Origin: Sediminibacterium sp.
GTDB taxonomy: Bacteria > Bacteroidota > Bacteroidia > Chitinophagales > Chitinophagaceae
DNA length: 64,000 bases
Assembly: GCA_017537025.1 (NCBI GenBank)
Contig: JAFWCB010000005.1
Span: 372,001-436,000 of the forward strand
Reading direction: 5' to 3'
The notes below the pieces were generated by a model. It was not told the origin of the DNA. It ran no database searches and was given only the letters and a program-made list of their open reading frames with translations. Position 1 is the stretch's first letter; the number at the start of each line of letters is the position of its first letter. Made by a program: the position numbers and the translations under genes. Shown piece after piece: positions 35,866 through 44,355 of the stretch.

Positions 35866-36452
35866 TACGGCATACTACCCCTATGGTAGAAAAAGGCATT
35901 TGTTACGGACAAACCGATTTGGATGTTACCGATACTTTTGATGAAGAAGTGAAGTCAATACAACCGCACTTACCAAATTATATCAAACATGTATTTAGTA
36001 GTCCATTGCAGCGATGTAGTAAACTAGCAAAAGCCTTATTCTATGAGCATGATATTCAATTCCATCCCGATTTGATGGAATTGAATTGCGGTAATTGGGA
36101 AATGCAAAAATGGGATGAGATACCCAAAGCAGAGATACAGCCTTGGATGGATGATTTTGTAAATGTTACAGTACCGAACGGAGAAAATTATGTAGCTCTC
36201 TATAATCGGGTAGTTACACAGTACAATTTTATTAAATCGTTAAATGAGCCTTCTGTAATTGTAGCTCATGGCGGTGTTTTAAGAAGCATTTTGGCATATA
36301 TCACGAATACCCCCCTTAAGGAATCCTTCGATGTTTTTACATTGCACTATGGCTGTGTGGTAAAAATCAACCCTAGTCTAGATCCGGCCAACTATGAATT
36401 ATTATATAATATATCCCGTCAAGGCAAGGAATGGCATCGGCCATCTTATTAA
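35850..36452 (+). CDS. cobC: Histidine phosphatase, alpha-ribazole phosphatase type
   Basis: This is a histidine-phosphatase-superfamily enzyme of 200 residues. From the ATG at 35850 it reads MEIYLIRHTTPMVEKG, with the catalytic His in RHT, then YGQTDLDVTD, SSPLQRCSKLAKAL, LMELNCGNWEMQKWDEIP, and the second catalytic His in VIVAHGGVLRSIL. Its position inside the cobT-cobS unit points to dephosphorylation of alpha-ribazole 5'-phosphate or of cobalamin 5'-phosphate. Without that context it would be a generic phosphoglycerate-mutase-like phosphatase. The first 16 bp overlap cobS. Confidence 0.85.
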   Translation: MEIYLIRHTTPMVEKGICYGQTDLDVTDTFDEEVKSIQPHLPNYIKHVFSSPLQRCSKLAKALFYEHDIQFHPDLMELNCGNWEMQKWDEIPKAEIQPWMDDFVNVTVPNGENYVALYNRVVTQYNFIKSLNEPSVIVAHGGVLRSILAYITNTPLKESFDVFTLHYGCVVKINPSLDPANYELLYNISRQGKEWHRPSY

Positions 36453-36478
36453 TAAGGTTGTACCTTTACAAAAAAAAT

Positions 36479-37057
36479 ATGGGTATTGATTTCGACCAAC
36501 TGCTAACCGTAACATTTACGTTATTCGCAGTTATTGATATTGTTGGCTCTGTACCCATCATTATTTCAATTAAGGAGAAAATGGGTGGTCTACGATCTTT
36601 TCAAGCCACTCTTATTTCGGGCGGACTAATGATTTTATTTTTATTTGCCGGAAGATCTTTCTTGAATATCCTAGGTTTAGATGTTCGTTCATTTGCGGTG
36701 GGTGGATCTGTTGTAATTTTTTTACTTGGATTAGAAATGGTATTAGGTCATGAAATTTTTAAGGGAGATAATAATGCAAAATCCGGAACCGTTGTTCCGA
36801 TTGCATTTCCAATAATTGCCGGTAGTGGTACACTTACTACTATTATGTCGCTGAAAGCAAATTATCAGGAAACTTATATTTTAACCGGAATTATCATCAA
36901 TTTAGTGATTGTATACATTACCCTAAAATCACTCGGTATCATTAAACGAGTATTGGGCGACTCCGGATTATTGGCAGTAAGAAAGTTTTTTGGTGTAATT
37001 CTACTAGCGATTGCAGTAAAAATATTCAGTTCGAATATTGGTGTATTCGGAAAATAG
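36479..37057 (+). CDS. MarC family membrane protein
   Basis: This is a MarC-family integral membrane protein of 192 residues with about six hydrophobic helices. The ATG at 36479 gives the usual N-terminus (MGIDFDQLLTVTFTLFAVID). An earlier ATG at 36431 would add residues overlapping the phosphatase gene. Family motifs include IDIVGSVPIIISI, FLFAGRSFLNILGLD and PIAFPIIAGSGTLTTIM. The biochemical role is unknown, and the old link to multiple antibiotic resistance was not upheld. It follows the phosphatase gene by 26 bp. Its stop codon abuts the 3' end of the antisense tRNA gene. Confidence 0.9.
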   Translation: MGIDFDQLLTVTFTLFAVIDIVGSVPIIISIKEKMGGLRSFQATLISGGLMILFLFAGRSFLNILGLDVRSFAVGGSVVIFLLGLEMVLGHEIFKGDNNAKSGTVVPIAFPIIAGSGTLTTIMSLKANYQETYILTGIIINLVIVYITLKSLGIIKRVLGDSGLLAVRKFFGVILLAIAVKIFSSNIGVFGK

Positions 37058-37129
37058 TGGTCTCGCCTGGAATCGAACCAGGATCTGGAGCTTCGGAAAC
37101 TCTTATACTATCCATTGTACTACGAGACC
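37058..37129 (-). tRNA. tRNA-Arg (anticodon CCG)
   Basis: Read on the minus strand it starts GGTCTCG and ends CGAGACC plus discriminator A, a perfect 7-bp acceptor stem. The D arm (GTAC/GTAT), the anticodon loop TTCCGAA with anticodon CCG, and the T arm CCTGG-TTCGATT-CCAGG are all present. The outermost pair of the anticodon stem looks mismatched (A/C). The 3' CCA is not encoded. The gene lies 27 bp downstream of the crtY stop codon, on the same strand. Confidence 0.93.
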
Positions 37130-37137
37130 TAATTGCG

Positions 37138-37171
37138 CAAAAATAACGGAAAGCCATCAAATAGAAGCAAA
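37138..37171 (-). promoter_or_regulatory. Predicted promoter of tRNA-Arg inside the 3' end of crtY
   Basis: On the minus strand a -33-type TTTG (37168-37171), a 22-nt spacer and the -7-type box TATTTTTG (37138-37145) fit the Bacteroidota promoter pattern. Transcription would start just before the first base of the tRNA. The -33 element lies within the last codons of crtY. Confidence 0.5.
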
Positions 37172-38314
37172 CATCTGCTTTAGGGCAGCTGGTAAGAATA
37201 TCCTCGTTGGTACACTATTCATAATTTTAATATCAGCAATAAATGAAGACTCATTATCCAGAAACATAAATAGATCAGTAACCTTATTTTTTTGAAACAG
37301 TTTTGTGAAAATATCTGCACCGCCCATCCGGCCCTCTTTCAATACACGCAGTAAAGTAGCGTCATATAAAGCTGCTTTCTTATCATTAAAACTGCGTATG
37401 CTAAAATTTAAGTTATCTTTTTTAATTACATTAATTATCTGACCGGTTCTTTTTTGAATAAATTGAAAAGCATATCCACTACTGGCTTTGGCTTGATTTG
37501 CAGCTATACCAATATGAATAATATTTTTTTCTTGCTCAGGATATCGAAAATTAGTCATTGGGATAATTCCTTTTTCAACATGCTCAATAGTATACTCCTG
37601 AATATTTAATTGATTAGCTATATATGATGTTAAAGCCTCGTCGTACTCATTTTGTGCTAAAAGATTTTGAGTGAATAAGGTGTATTCAACTAGGGCCCTA
37701 TGATTACTAAGTGGCAAAACATACATAAAGCAGGTACCATTTTTTTGAGGGATGGAGAAGTCCATGAACCTTGCTATAGAAGGATCAAAACAAGGTTTTA
37801 CAGATTCAATTTCCCAACCTACAAAATGTTGTAAAAAATAATATTGATGCTTCCGTAAAATTGGCTTTTCAAAAATGATACTATTAAAAATAAACTGAGA
37901 TGTTATTCTCATTGAGCCACATTCAACAGTCGCTAACCCATTTTTGTCGGTATATATTTTTGTTACCGCTGCCTGAAGCCAAGAAATATTTGGAGCCGAT
38001 TTTGTTTCTTCCTGAATATAATTATAGAAATCAATACCTTTTATCATTTTATACTGATAAGGAAGAATAGGAGTAGTAAGCTTATATTGATAGCCTAAGA
38101 ATTCTATCTGATCCCAAGAGTGATGAACAATGGATTCAAAAATACCGGGTTGCTTTTCCCAAAAACACCAGGTTCTGTCGTTCTGTTTTTTTTCAACAGC
38201 ATCAATCACTAAGATTTTCTTATGTTGAAAATAGGGGTCCTTATGAAAGCGAAAAAGCAGGCTTAAGCCTGCGCAACCACCTCCGGTAATAATATAATCG
38301 TAATCGGATCGCAA
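37157..38314 (-). CDS. crtY: Lycopene cyclase
   Basis: This is a lycopene beta-cyclase of the CrtY/CrtL flavoprotein family, which cyclises the psi end of lycopene to a beta ring. The 385-residue protein begins with a FAD-binding motif (YDYIITGGGCAGLSLLF) and has the family motif NDRTWCFWE at about residue 45. FMDFSIPQKNGTCFMYVLPL and GIAANQAKASSGYAFQFIQK are further conserved stretches. Because cruF and crtD act on the other end of the molecule, it probably cyclises one end only. It is the last gene of the crt operon, immediately adjacent to crtZ. Confidence 0.9.
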   Translation of the reverse strand: MRSDYDYIITGGGCAGLSLLFRFHKDPYFQHKKILVIDAVEKKQNDRTWCFWEKQPGIFESIVHHSWDQIEFLGYQYKLTTPILPYQYKMIKGIDFYNYIQEETKSAPNISWLQAAVTKIYTDKNGLATVECGSMRITSQFIFNSIIFEKPILRKHQYYFLQHFVGWEIESVKPCFDPSIARFMDFSIPQKNGTCFMYVLPLSNHRALVEYTLFTQNLLAQNEYDEALTSYIANQLNIQEYTIEHVEKGIIPMTNFRYPEQEKNIIHIGIAANQAKASSGYAFQFIQKRTGQIINVIKKDNLNFSIRSFNDKKAALYDATLLRVLKEGRMGGADIFTKLFQKNKVTDLFMFLDNESSFIADIKIMNSVPTRIFLPAALKQMFASI

Positions 38315-38782
38315 TTATGATTGTTTGAATTGTTCATCTCTTTTCACCTTATCCCAATATTTTTTTGCTACAACGAGCATACCAAAACTTTCACCCTCCT
38401 CTTTTCCTAGATGTTTATGATGCATTTTATGAGCCCAACGGATAGCTTTGATATACCGATTATTACTTCTTGTAAATAATTTAATACGTTGATGAATGAT
38501 AATTTCATGTACCAAAAAATAAGCAAATCCATACATGGCAATTCCTGCACCCACACTTACCACCCAATATACCTGATTCATACTACCTAACATGATGCAT
38601 AGCCAACTGGGTATTGCGAATATGATAAAGAACGCATCATTTTTTTCGAAAAAACCCGGCCCCTTCTGATGATGATCTTCGTGCAAGTACCATAAAAAAC
38701 CGTGCATCACATAACGATGGGTTAGCCAGGTGATGCCTTCCATTACTACAAATACAAATAGTGTTATTAGAACATATATCAT
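38315..38782 (-). CDS. crtZ: Beta-carotene 3-hydroxylase
   Basis: CrtZ is a membrane di-iron hydroxylase that adds a 3-hydroxyl to beta-ionone rings. The 155-residue length is typical. Histidine motifs are present: THRYVMHG, HEDHH, HEIIIHQRIK, and HKMHHKHLG near the C-terminus. Three or four hydrophobic helices separate them. The gene directly follows cruF by 1 bp and abuts crtY, so the three are co-transcribed. In this pathway it would hydroxylate the single beta ring. Confidence 0.93.
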   Translation of the reverse strand: MIYVLITLFVFVVMEGITWLTHRYVMHGFLWYLHEDHHQKGPGFFEKNDAFFIIFAIPSWLCIMLGSMNQVYWVVSVGAGIAMYGFAYFLVHEIIIHQRIKLFTRSNNRYIKAIRWAHKMHHKHLGKEEGESFGMLVVAKKYWDKVKRDEQFKQS

Positions 38783-38783
38783 A

Positions 38784-39464
38784 TTACAAAAATAAATTCA
38801 ATAATAGAAAAAATAGTATTTGTATAATTAACAGATGGGTAGCAAAATGGTTTTTTGTAGAAATTTTTAATTTCCGCATCACCAGTAATAGCAGCGCACT
38901 TAATGCAAACCAGCAAACGTAATTATATCTGGGAATATTAGCGTTTTTCCATTGCCAATAACCTAATGAAACGGCAACCGGCTCCATAAAGTAATCGAAT
39001 AATGTGGCAATGGCAGCGCCATCAATAATAACTGAAATAGCTACAAGTAAAGGACTAACTGTTGCGGTACTTGCGCTTGCCATTTTATGGTGCAATTTTT
39101 CCATGAAGCTACCTATACAATAAACGATAACAAACCAGTTTAACCCTATTAATAAAGGAACTTGTGAGAGTTTTGGACCAAGTATAGTTCCATATTTGTA
39201 TTCGCCAAATAGTAAGCCGGTATGAATCCCAATGAATTCAGCGCAAAATCCGGTAAAAAAACAAATGACTGCAAATAACCAGAATTTTTTATCTCGTTGC
39301 TCTTGCTGAAGGAGTAACAAAAAAGCCATGATGATTAAGTTAAGGGGGGTACATTTAATAAACCACTCCCTATAATTTGGCGACAAGATTCCGATAATAC
39401 CAAATCCATGAATGATAATTGCAATATATATTGCGGTAGTTTTTGAGATAACTATCTTATTCAT
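38784..39464 (-). CDS. cruF: Carotenoid 1,2-hydratase, CruF type
   Basis: This is a membrane protein of the CruF family (DUF422), which adds water across the 1',2' double bond at the psi end of gamma-carotene-type molecules. The ATG at 39464 (MNKIVISKTTAIYIA) gives 226 residues. An earlier start at 39548 would only extend into crtD. Seven or so hydrophobic helices are visible, with EFIGIHTGLLFGEYKYG, VPLLIGLNWFVIVY and YFMEPVAVSLGYWQW as family-like stretches. The start overlaps the crtD stop by 8 bp. The call rests on the sequence family plus the crtD neighbour. Confidence 0.85.
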   Translation of the reverse strand: MNKIVISKTTAIYIAIIIHGFGIIGILSPNYREWFIKCTPLNLIIMAFLLLLQQEQRDKKFWLFAVICFFTGFCAEFIGIHTGLLFGEYKYGTILGPKLSQVPLLIGLNWFVIVYCIGSFMEKLHHKMASASTATVSPLLVAISVIIDGAAIATLFDYFMEPVAVSLGYWQWKNANIPRYNYVCWFALSALLLLVMRKLKISTKNHFATHLLIIQILFFLLLNLFL

Positions 39465-40944
39465 GATTAGCAATGATTGATGCGGTAATTTTAGCGCTTT
39501 GCAGACATAAAGGTATACCGCCACCCGGGTGTACACTACCACCCACAAAAAATAAGTTTTTGATCTTTGAACTAAAATTGGGATGTCTTAAAAAGGCGGC
39601 CATTTTACTATTGGAAGAAGTTCCATAAAGGGAACCTGCATAAGAAGCAGTTTTATGTTCAATTTCCGCGGGTGTTAGTATATTTTCACAAACAATGTGC
39701 GGCTTAATATTTTCACCAAGCATTCGATTGAGTTTTTTAATTATGTTTTCCCGATATATATGCATTTGCTCGCCCCAAACCTGACTGGTATGGGCAGGAG
39801 CATTTACCATAACAAACCAGTTTTCCATGCCCACTGGTGCATGCAGCCCCGGCTCAGGTTTTGCAGTGATATTGATATATATTGTTGGATCATCAAATAC
39901 TTGTTTGCTATTAAAAAGATGGTCAAACTCCTTTTGATAATCATTTGAGAAAAAAATATTATGTAGACCTAACTGTGGAAATGACTTATTTAATCCCCAA
40001 TAAAAAATAACCGCACTGCTACTCCTTTCCTGTTTTAAAATCTTTTTAGCTTTATCATTATCTTTTAATAAATACTTATAGGTAAAATAAGCATCCATAT
40101 TACTAACGATGATATCTGCATCTATTTTTTGTCCACCAACCAAAGCACCAGACACTTTCTTGTCTTTTATAAAGATTTCATCAACTTGTTGGTTATAAAC
40201 GAATTTAACTCCTTTTTTTTCAGCCAGTGACACTAGTGCGTTCGTAATACTAATCATACCTCCTTTAGGATAAAAAGTACCGATATTAAATTCTAGATGG
40301 GGAATCATGCTTAACATGGAAGGTGCTTTATACGGATTACTTCCATTATAGGTAGCATATCGATTAAAGAGTTGAACAAGCTTGGGCGATTTAAAACTCT
40401 CTTCATGAAAGCTATTCATGGATTGAAAAATAAACCTCGACCGAAATGCTGCTAAAGCGGCTACTATATCTTTTTTAAGAAGGGTTTTGAATTTATGTAA
40501 GGAGTGCTGTAAAAAAAAGCTTCCTATGCTGTTATAAAGTTTATCAGTAGACTGCAAAAAACGATTAATATTTGTAACAGGCTCCCCAGTTTTTTCATAT
40601 AATTCAGCTGCTAATTTTTTTTTGTCGCTATACGCTTTAATGACGGTGCCATCTTCATAAAAATAGGTACAAGTAATAGGTTCTTTTTGATAGGAGAAAA
40701 AAAGTTGGATATCTTCTTTAGCTAAATCAAATAGCTCTTCTATAAAATGAGGCTGGGTAAATAAACTAGGACCGGCATCAAAACTAAAATCCCCATTTTT
40801 AAAGGAAGAGAGCTTTCCACCAGGGTAACTATTTTTTTCAATTACTTTTACCTGATATCCTGCTACCTGTAACCGAATAGCAGTAGCAATTCCTGCTATT
40901 CCTGCACCAATAATTAAAACTTGTTTAGAAGCATTTGTATGCAT
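39457..40944 (-). CDS. crtD: Carotenoid 3,4-desaturase, CrtD type
   Basis: This is a CrtI-family FAD oxidoreductase of 495 residues. The start is ATG at 40944, overlapping the idi stop (TAATG). An upstream ATG at 40977 is rejected because it lies in idi. The N-terminus VLIIGAGIAGIATAIRLQVAG and VIEKNSYPGGKLSSF bind FAD, and FVGGSVHPGGGIPLCLQSAK is the conserved C-terminal motif. FDAGPSLFTQPHFIEELFDL is characteristic of Bacteroidota CrtD (1-hydroxycarotenoid 3,4-desaturase) rather than phytoene desaturase, whose gene is elsewhere in this operon. It probably acts after CruF. Confidence 0.85.
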   Translation of the reverse strand: MHTNASKQVLIIGAGIAGIATAIRLQVAGYQVKVIEKNSYPGGKLSSFKNGDFSFDAGPSLFTQPHFIEELFDLAKEDIQLFFSYQKEPITCTYFYEDGTVIKAYSDKKKLAAELYEKTGEPVTNINRFLQSTDKLYNSIGSFFLQHSLHKFKTLLKKDIVAALAAFRSRFIFQSMNSFHEESFKSPKLVQLFNRYATYNGSNPYKAPSMLSMIPHLEFNIGTFYPKGGMISITNALVSLAEKKGVKFVYNQQVDEIFIKDKKVSGALVGGQKIDADIIVSNMDAYFTYKYLLKDNDKAKKILKQERSSSAVIFYWGLNKSFPQLGLHNIFFSNDYQKEFDHLFNSKQVFDDPTIYINITAKPEPGLHAPVGMENWFVMVNAPAHTSQVWGEQMHIYRENIIKKLNRMLGENIKPHIVCENILTPAEIEHKTASYAGSLYGTSSNSKMAAFLRHPNFSSKIKNLFFVGGSVHPGGGIPLCLQSAKITASIIANHE

Positions 40945-41480
40945 TATACAACGAGCGTCTTTTTTTCTTCTACCCATAGTTTAACTCTGGGGAAAGCAAT
41001 ATGAAACCAAGAGGTAAAAAAATCGGGGTGCGACAACATATATTCGCTTATTTTGTCTAAGGATCTAAATGCATAGTTCTCTACTTCATTATGATCGGGA
41101 AGAACAATGCCATTATAGTATCCAATAAATACATGATCAAATTCATGCTCCGTTAATCCGTTTTCAAAATTTGATTTATAAACGAAATCAAATGCTTTAT
41201 ATAAGCCGGTTTCAAAACCCATTTCTTCTTTTAATCTCCTTTTGGCTGCATCAATGGTTGTTTCTCCTGGTCGTGGGTGGCTACAACAGGTATTCGTCCA
41301 CAATCCCCCACTATGATATTTGGATACGGCTCTCTGCTGTAACAACAGCTCACCATCATCATTAAAAATAAAAACACTAAAAGCCCTATGAAGAAGAGCC
41401 TTTTCATGCGCTTCTATTTTTTCCATAAAGCCTAATTCACTATCCCATTCATCTACCAATATGACCTGCTCTTTATTCAT
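40944..41480 (-). CDS. idi: Isopentenyl-diphosphate delta-isomerase, type I
   Basis: Idi interconverts isopentenyl and dimethylallyl diphosphate, supplying the C5 starter for carotenoid synthesis. The 178-residue protein is a Nudix-fold type I enzyme. Key motifs are HRAFSVFIFNDDGELLLQQR, the catalytic Cys in WTNTCCSHPRPGE, the Nudix-like AAKRRLKEEMGFE, and HEFDHVFIGYY. It overlaps crtB upstream by 4 bp and crtD downstream by 1 bp, so it is fully embedded in the operon. Confidence 0.95.
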   Translation of the reverse strand: MNKEQVILVDEWDSELGFMEKIEAHEKALLHRAFSVFIFNDDGELLLQQRAVSKYHSGGLWTNTCCSHPRPGETTIDAAKRRLKEEMGFETGLYKAFDFVYKSNFENGLTEHEFDHVFIGYYNGIVLPDHNEVENYAFRSLDKISEYMLSHPDFFTSWFHIAFPRVKLWVEEKKTLVV

Positions 41481-42319
41481 AATAAATTTAACTGGCTTCT
41501 AATACCCGCTTTTGCTAAAATATAAATTTTACCATAATCAGGTATGCGCACACGTTCCTCCATAATCTTTTGGGGCTGTATTTTCTTTATTTTTTTAAAA
41601 AGTGACAAGTAATATTTGTATGCCACGTATACTCCAAATCTTGCTTTTAGAGGAAGCTCAATGATACCTTTATAAGCATCATCAAAATCTTTTTGAATGT
41701 CTGATTCTATCTGCTCTTTATCTGTATTTGTAAAATTTCTAAAATCGCAGCCAGGAAAGTAGATTCTATCTAATCCTTCGAAATCAGCTTTCAAGTCTCG
41801 TAGAAAATTAACTTTTTGAAAAGCGGCTCCTAAGCTCTTAGCAGCAGGTTTTAATTTTTCATACGCACGCTTATCTCCTTCACAAAAAACATGTAAACAC
41901 ATCAACCCAACCACCTCTGCACTTCCATAAATGTATTCTTCATAACCTACTCGATCGTATTCACGTTTATTCAAGTCGAGTTCCATACTATATAAAAAAG
42001 CATCAATCAAAGCATAGTCAATCTTGTATTGATTTACAGTAATTTGAAAACTATGTAGTATAGGGTTCAAGCTAATTCCGCGATTAATGGCGTCGTAGGT
42101 AGCAGCTTTAAACTCTTCTAATAGTACCTGTTTATTATGGTCATGAAAAGTATCTACAATCTCATCCGCAAATCGTACAAATCCATAGATATTAAAAATA
42201 GGAGTCCGAAGATCTTTGTGGAGCAAACGAATAGACGAAGAAAAACTTGTACTATATTTTTCTGTTGTAATGCGACTGCATTCCTGACTCACTTCATGAA
42301 ATAATTGCATCATACCCAA
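41477..42319 (-). CDS. crtB: Phytoene synthase
   Basis: CrtB condenses two geranylgeranyl diphosphates to phytoene, the committed step of carotenoid synthesis. The 280-residue protein shows YSTSFSSSIRLL near the N-terminus. It has the first Asp-rich motif DEIVD at 52-56, with RFADEIVDTFHDH around it. The YEEYIYGSAEVVGLMCLHVF segment follows, and the second Asp-rich motif is in NFLRDLKADFEGLDRIYFP. The start may be the ATG two codons further in (MMQLF). It lies 30 bp after crtI and overlaps idi. Confidence 0.95.
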   Translation of the reverse strand: MGMMQLFHEVSQECSRITTEKYSTSFSSSIRLLHKDLRTPIFNIYGFVRFADEIVDTFHDHNKQVLLEEFKAATYDAINRGISLNPILHSFQITVNQYKIDYALIDAFLYSMELDLNKREYDRVGYEEYIYGSAEVVGLMCLHVFCEGDKRAYEKLKPAAKSLGAAFQKVNFLRDLKADFEGLDRIYFPGCDFRNFTNTDKEQIESDIQKDFDDAYKGIIELPLKARFGVYVAYKYYLSLFKKIKKIQPQKIMEERVRIPDYGKIYILAKAGIRSQLNLL

Positions 42320-42349
42320 GTATTTTAAAACTACAAAATGATTTTTATA

Positions 42350-43840
42350 TCAACTATTAAAAAATTTAACAACCTCATTAGCAATCACTTCTCCACTTAT
42401 TAAACTCGGCGGAACCCCCGGGCCGGGTACTGTTAGTTGTCCGGCATAAAACAGATTCCCTAATTTCTTACTTCTACAAGAGGGTTTTAAAACAGCTGTT
42501 TGCAGTAAAGTGTTCGCTAATCCATAGGCATTTCCTTTAAAAGAATGATACTCATTTTTAAAATCGCTTACAGCAAAAGACTTATAATAGATAATAGCAT
42601 CAGCAATGGGTTCCCCTAATTTATTTTCCATACGCTTAATGATCGTATCAAAATATTTTCTTCTCACCTCTTCCGTATCCCCTTTTAAATCTGACGCTAC
42701 GGGTATTAACAAAAATAAATTTTCACAGCCTGCGGGTGCTACTGAGTTATCCGTAACGGAGGTAGCACTTACATAGAATAATGGATCAGTCGGCCATTCT
42801 TTTGTAGTATAGATTTCTTCTCCATGCTTTGCAAAAGAGCTATCAAAAAACAAACTATGGTGCGTAATGTTTTTTAATTTTTTATTCAATCCTACATAAT
42901 ATAATAAACAACTGGGGGCCATTACCCTACTATTCCAATAAGCTTCAGTATAGGTACGATTATCAGGAGTTAACAGTTTGGTTTCTACATGATGATAATC
43001 TGCTGCAGCCACAATTACGTCTGCATCTATTTGCCGTTCAGTATCATTTTGTAAAGCTTTGATACCGGTAGCTTTATGGGAAATGGTATTAATTGATTTT
43101 ACTTCTGTATTGAATAAAAATTGAACCCCTAATGAAAGAGCCAATTGATACATTGCCTCGGCAATTTTAACCATGCCTCCTTGGGGATACCAAGTTCCTC
43201 CTTTAATATCGGCATAGTTCATCAAACTATACAAAGCAGGTGTTTTTTCAGGCAAGGCACCAAGAAAGAGAACCGGAAATTCCATGAGCTCAGTTATCCG
43301 GGGGTTTTTAAAATATTTAGCTACATGTTTTTTCATGGAACTAAATACATCCAGTTTAAAAATACCTGCAAGTAATTGAGGGTCTATAAATTCGGTAATC
43401 GACTGTGAAGGTTTAAATACTAATTTATGAATACCTACCTCGTACTTATAAGCAGCTTCTGCTAAAAATTTATCAAGTGCTTTAGCACTACCCGGCTCGA
43501 TGGATTCAAAAACATTTTTGAGCGCATCATAATTAGCTGGGATATCAGTTAGTCCATCAGGCCAATAAACCCTATAAGAAGGGTCTAGCCTCTCTAATGT
43601 ATAAAAGTCGCTTGTTTTTTTTCCAAAGCTTGCAAAATACCTATCAAAGATATCAGGCATCCAATACCAGCTTGGTCCCATATCAAATGTAAAGCCTTCG
43701 GCACTGAAGCTCCTTGCCCTGCCACCCGGGGTTGAATGTTTCTCTACTATCGTAACATTCCATCCTCTTTGGGCAAGAAAAGAAGCTGCTGATAACCCGG
43801 CAAAGCCCGACCCTATTACAATAGCTTTTTTATTGGGCAC
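42350..43840 (-). CDS. crtI: Phytoene desaturase
   Basis: CrtI performs the stepwise desaturation of phytoene towards lycopene using FAD. The 496-residue protein starts with the dinucleotide-binding motif AIVIGSGFAGLSAASFLAQR and has VEKHSTPGGRARSF, then FTFDMGPSWYWMPDIFDRYF, a stretch typical of Bacteroidota CrtI. The C-terminal motif is LFYAGQLTVPGPGVPPSLIS. It is the first biosynthetic gene after the ECF sigma gene (9 bp gap), so the sigma factor and the pathway share a transcript. Confidence 0.94.
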   Translation of the reverse strand: MPNKKAIVIGSGFAGLSAASFLAQRGWNVTIVEKHSTPGGRARSFSAEGFTFDMGPSWYWMPDIFDRYFASFGKKTSDFYTLERLDPSYRVYWPDGLTDIPANYDALKNVFESIEPGSAKALDKFLAEAAYKYEVGIHKLVFKPSQSITEFIDPQLLAGIFKLDVFSSMKKHVAKYFKNPRITELMEFPVLFLGALPEKTPALYSLMNYADIKGGTWYPQGGMVKIAEAMYQLALSLGVQFLFNTEVKSINTISHKATGIKALQNDTERQIDADVIVAAADYHHVETKLLTPDNRTYTEAYWNSRVMAPSCLLYYVGLNKKLKNITHHSLFFDSSFAKHGEEIYTTKEWPTDPLFYVSATSVTDNSVAPAGCENLFLLIPVASDLKGDTEEVRRKYFDTIIKRMENKLGEPIADAIIYYKSFAVSDFKNEYHSFKGNAYGLANTLLQTAVLKPSCRSKKLGNLFYAGQLTVPGPGVPPSLISGEVIANEVVKFFNS

Positions 43841-43849
43841 TTATATGGT

Positions 43850-44350
43850 TTAAAAACGTTGAATGTGCGACTTCAGTAATTTTCTGGCAAAGTGTATTCT
43901 ACTCTTTATGGTTCCCAAAGGCTCCTGTAGCATTTCGGCTATTTCATGGTATTTGTAACCATCAAAATATAAGAGAAAAGGGTGTTTGAAAATATCAGGA
44001 AGATCGTGTATAGCTTGTTTAACTTCTTTTAAATTTAATGTAGCTACTGCATCGTTAGCCACTACCCCTTTATTAACGTTTAATAAAAATTCATTGGGGG
44101 TACTATCAAATATTGTGGCTTGTTTAGCTTTTCTGCGATAATTATTGATAAAGATATTTCGCATGATAGTATACAACCATGCTTTGATATTGGTACCTAC
44201 ATTGTACTTGTCTTTATTAGCCAACGCGCGAAATAGGGTTTCTTGATATAAGTCTTTAGCGGCTTCATTATCGCGTGTTAGCGTTATCGCAAAAGGCTTC
44301 AAAAACTCCGTATTATGTAAGAGCATCTGGTTAAATTCTTGCGTAGACAT
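43850..44350 (-). CDS. ECF sigma factor heading the carotenoid operon
   Basis: This is an ECF-type sigma factor of 166 residues. Region 2 is LKPFAITLTRDNEAAKDLYQ, TLFRALANKDKYNVGTNIKA and WLYTIMRNIFINNYRR. Region 4 is VKQAIHDLPDIFKHPFLLYF, YKYHEIAEMLQEPLGTIKSR and IHFARKLLKSHI. No anti-sigma gene is adjacent, so control may be at the level of its own synthesis. It lies between the CarH-type regulator and crtI, on the same strand as both, and is probably co-transcribed with the crt genes. In other bacteria LitR/CarH-type regulators control ECF factors (LitS, CarQ-like) that drive carotenoid genes; the same logic is inferred here. A large dyad ends 5 nt before its ATG. Confidence 0.92.
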   Translation of the reverse strand: MSTQEFNQMLLHNTEFLKPFAITLTRDNEAAKDLYQETLFRALANKDKYNVGTNIKAWLYTIMRNIFINNYRRKAKQATIFDSTPNEFLLNVNKGVVANDAVATLNLKEVKQAIHDLPDIFKHPFLLYFDGYKYHEIAEMLQEPLGTIKSRIHFARKLLKSHIQRF

Positions 44351-44355
44351 AGAAA

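Noticed and set aside
40944..40977. Upstream ATG for crtD and similar longer starts for cruF, gmd, marC, cobT and the APC permease
   Set aside because: Each longer start overlaps a neighbouring gene or a leader and adds residues before the normal family N-terminus.
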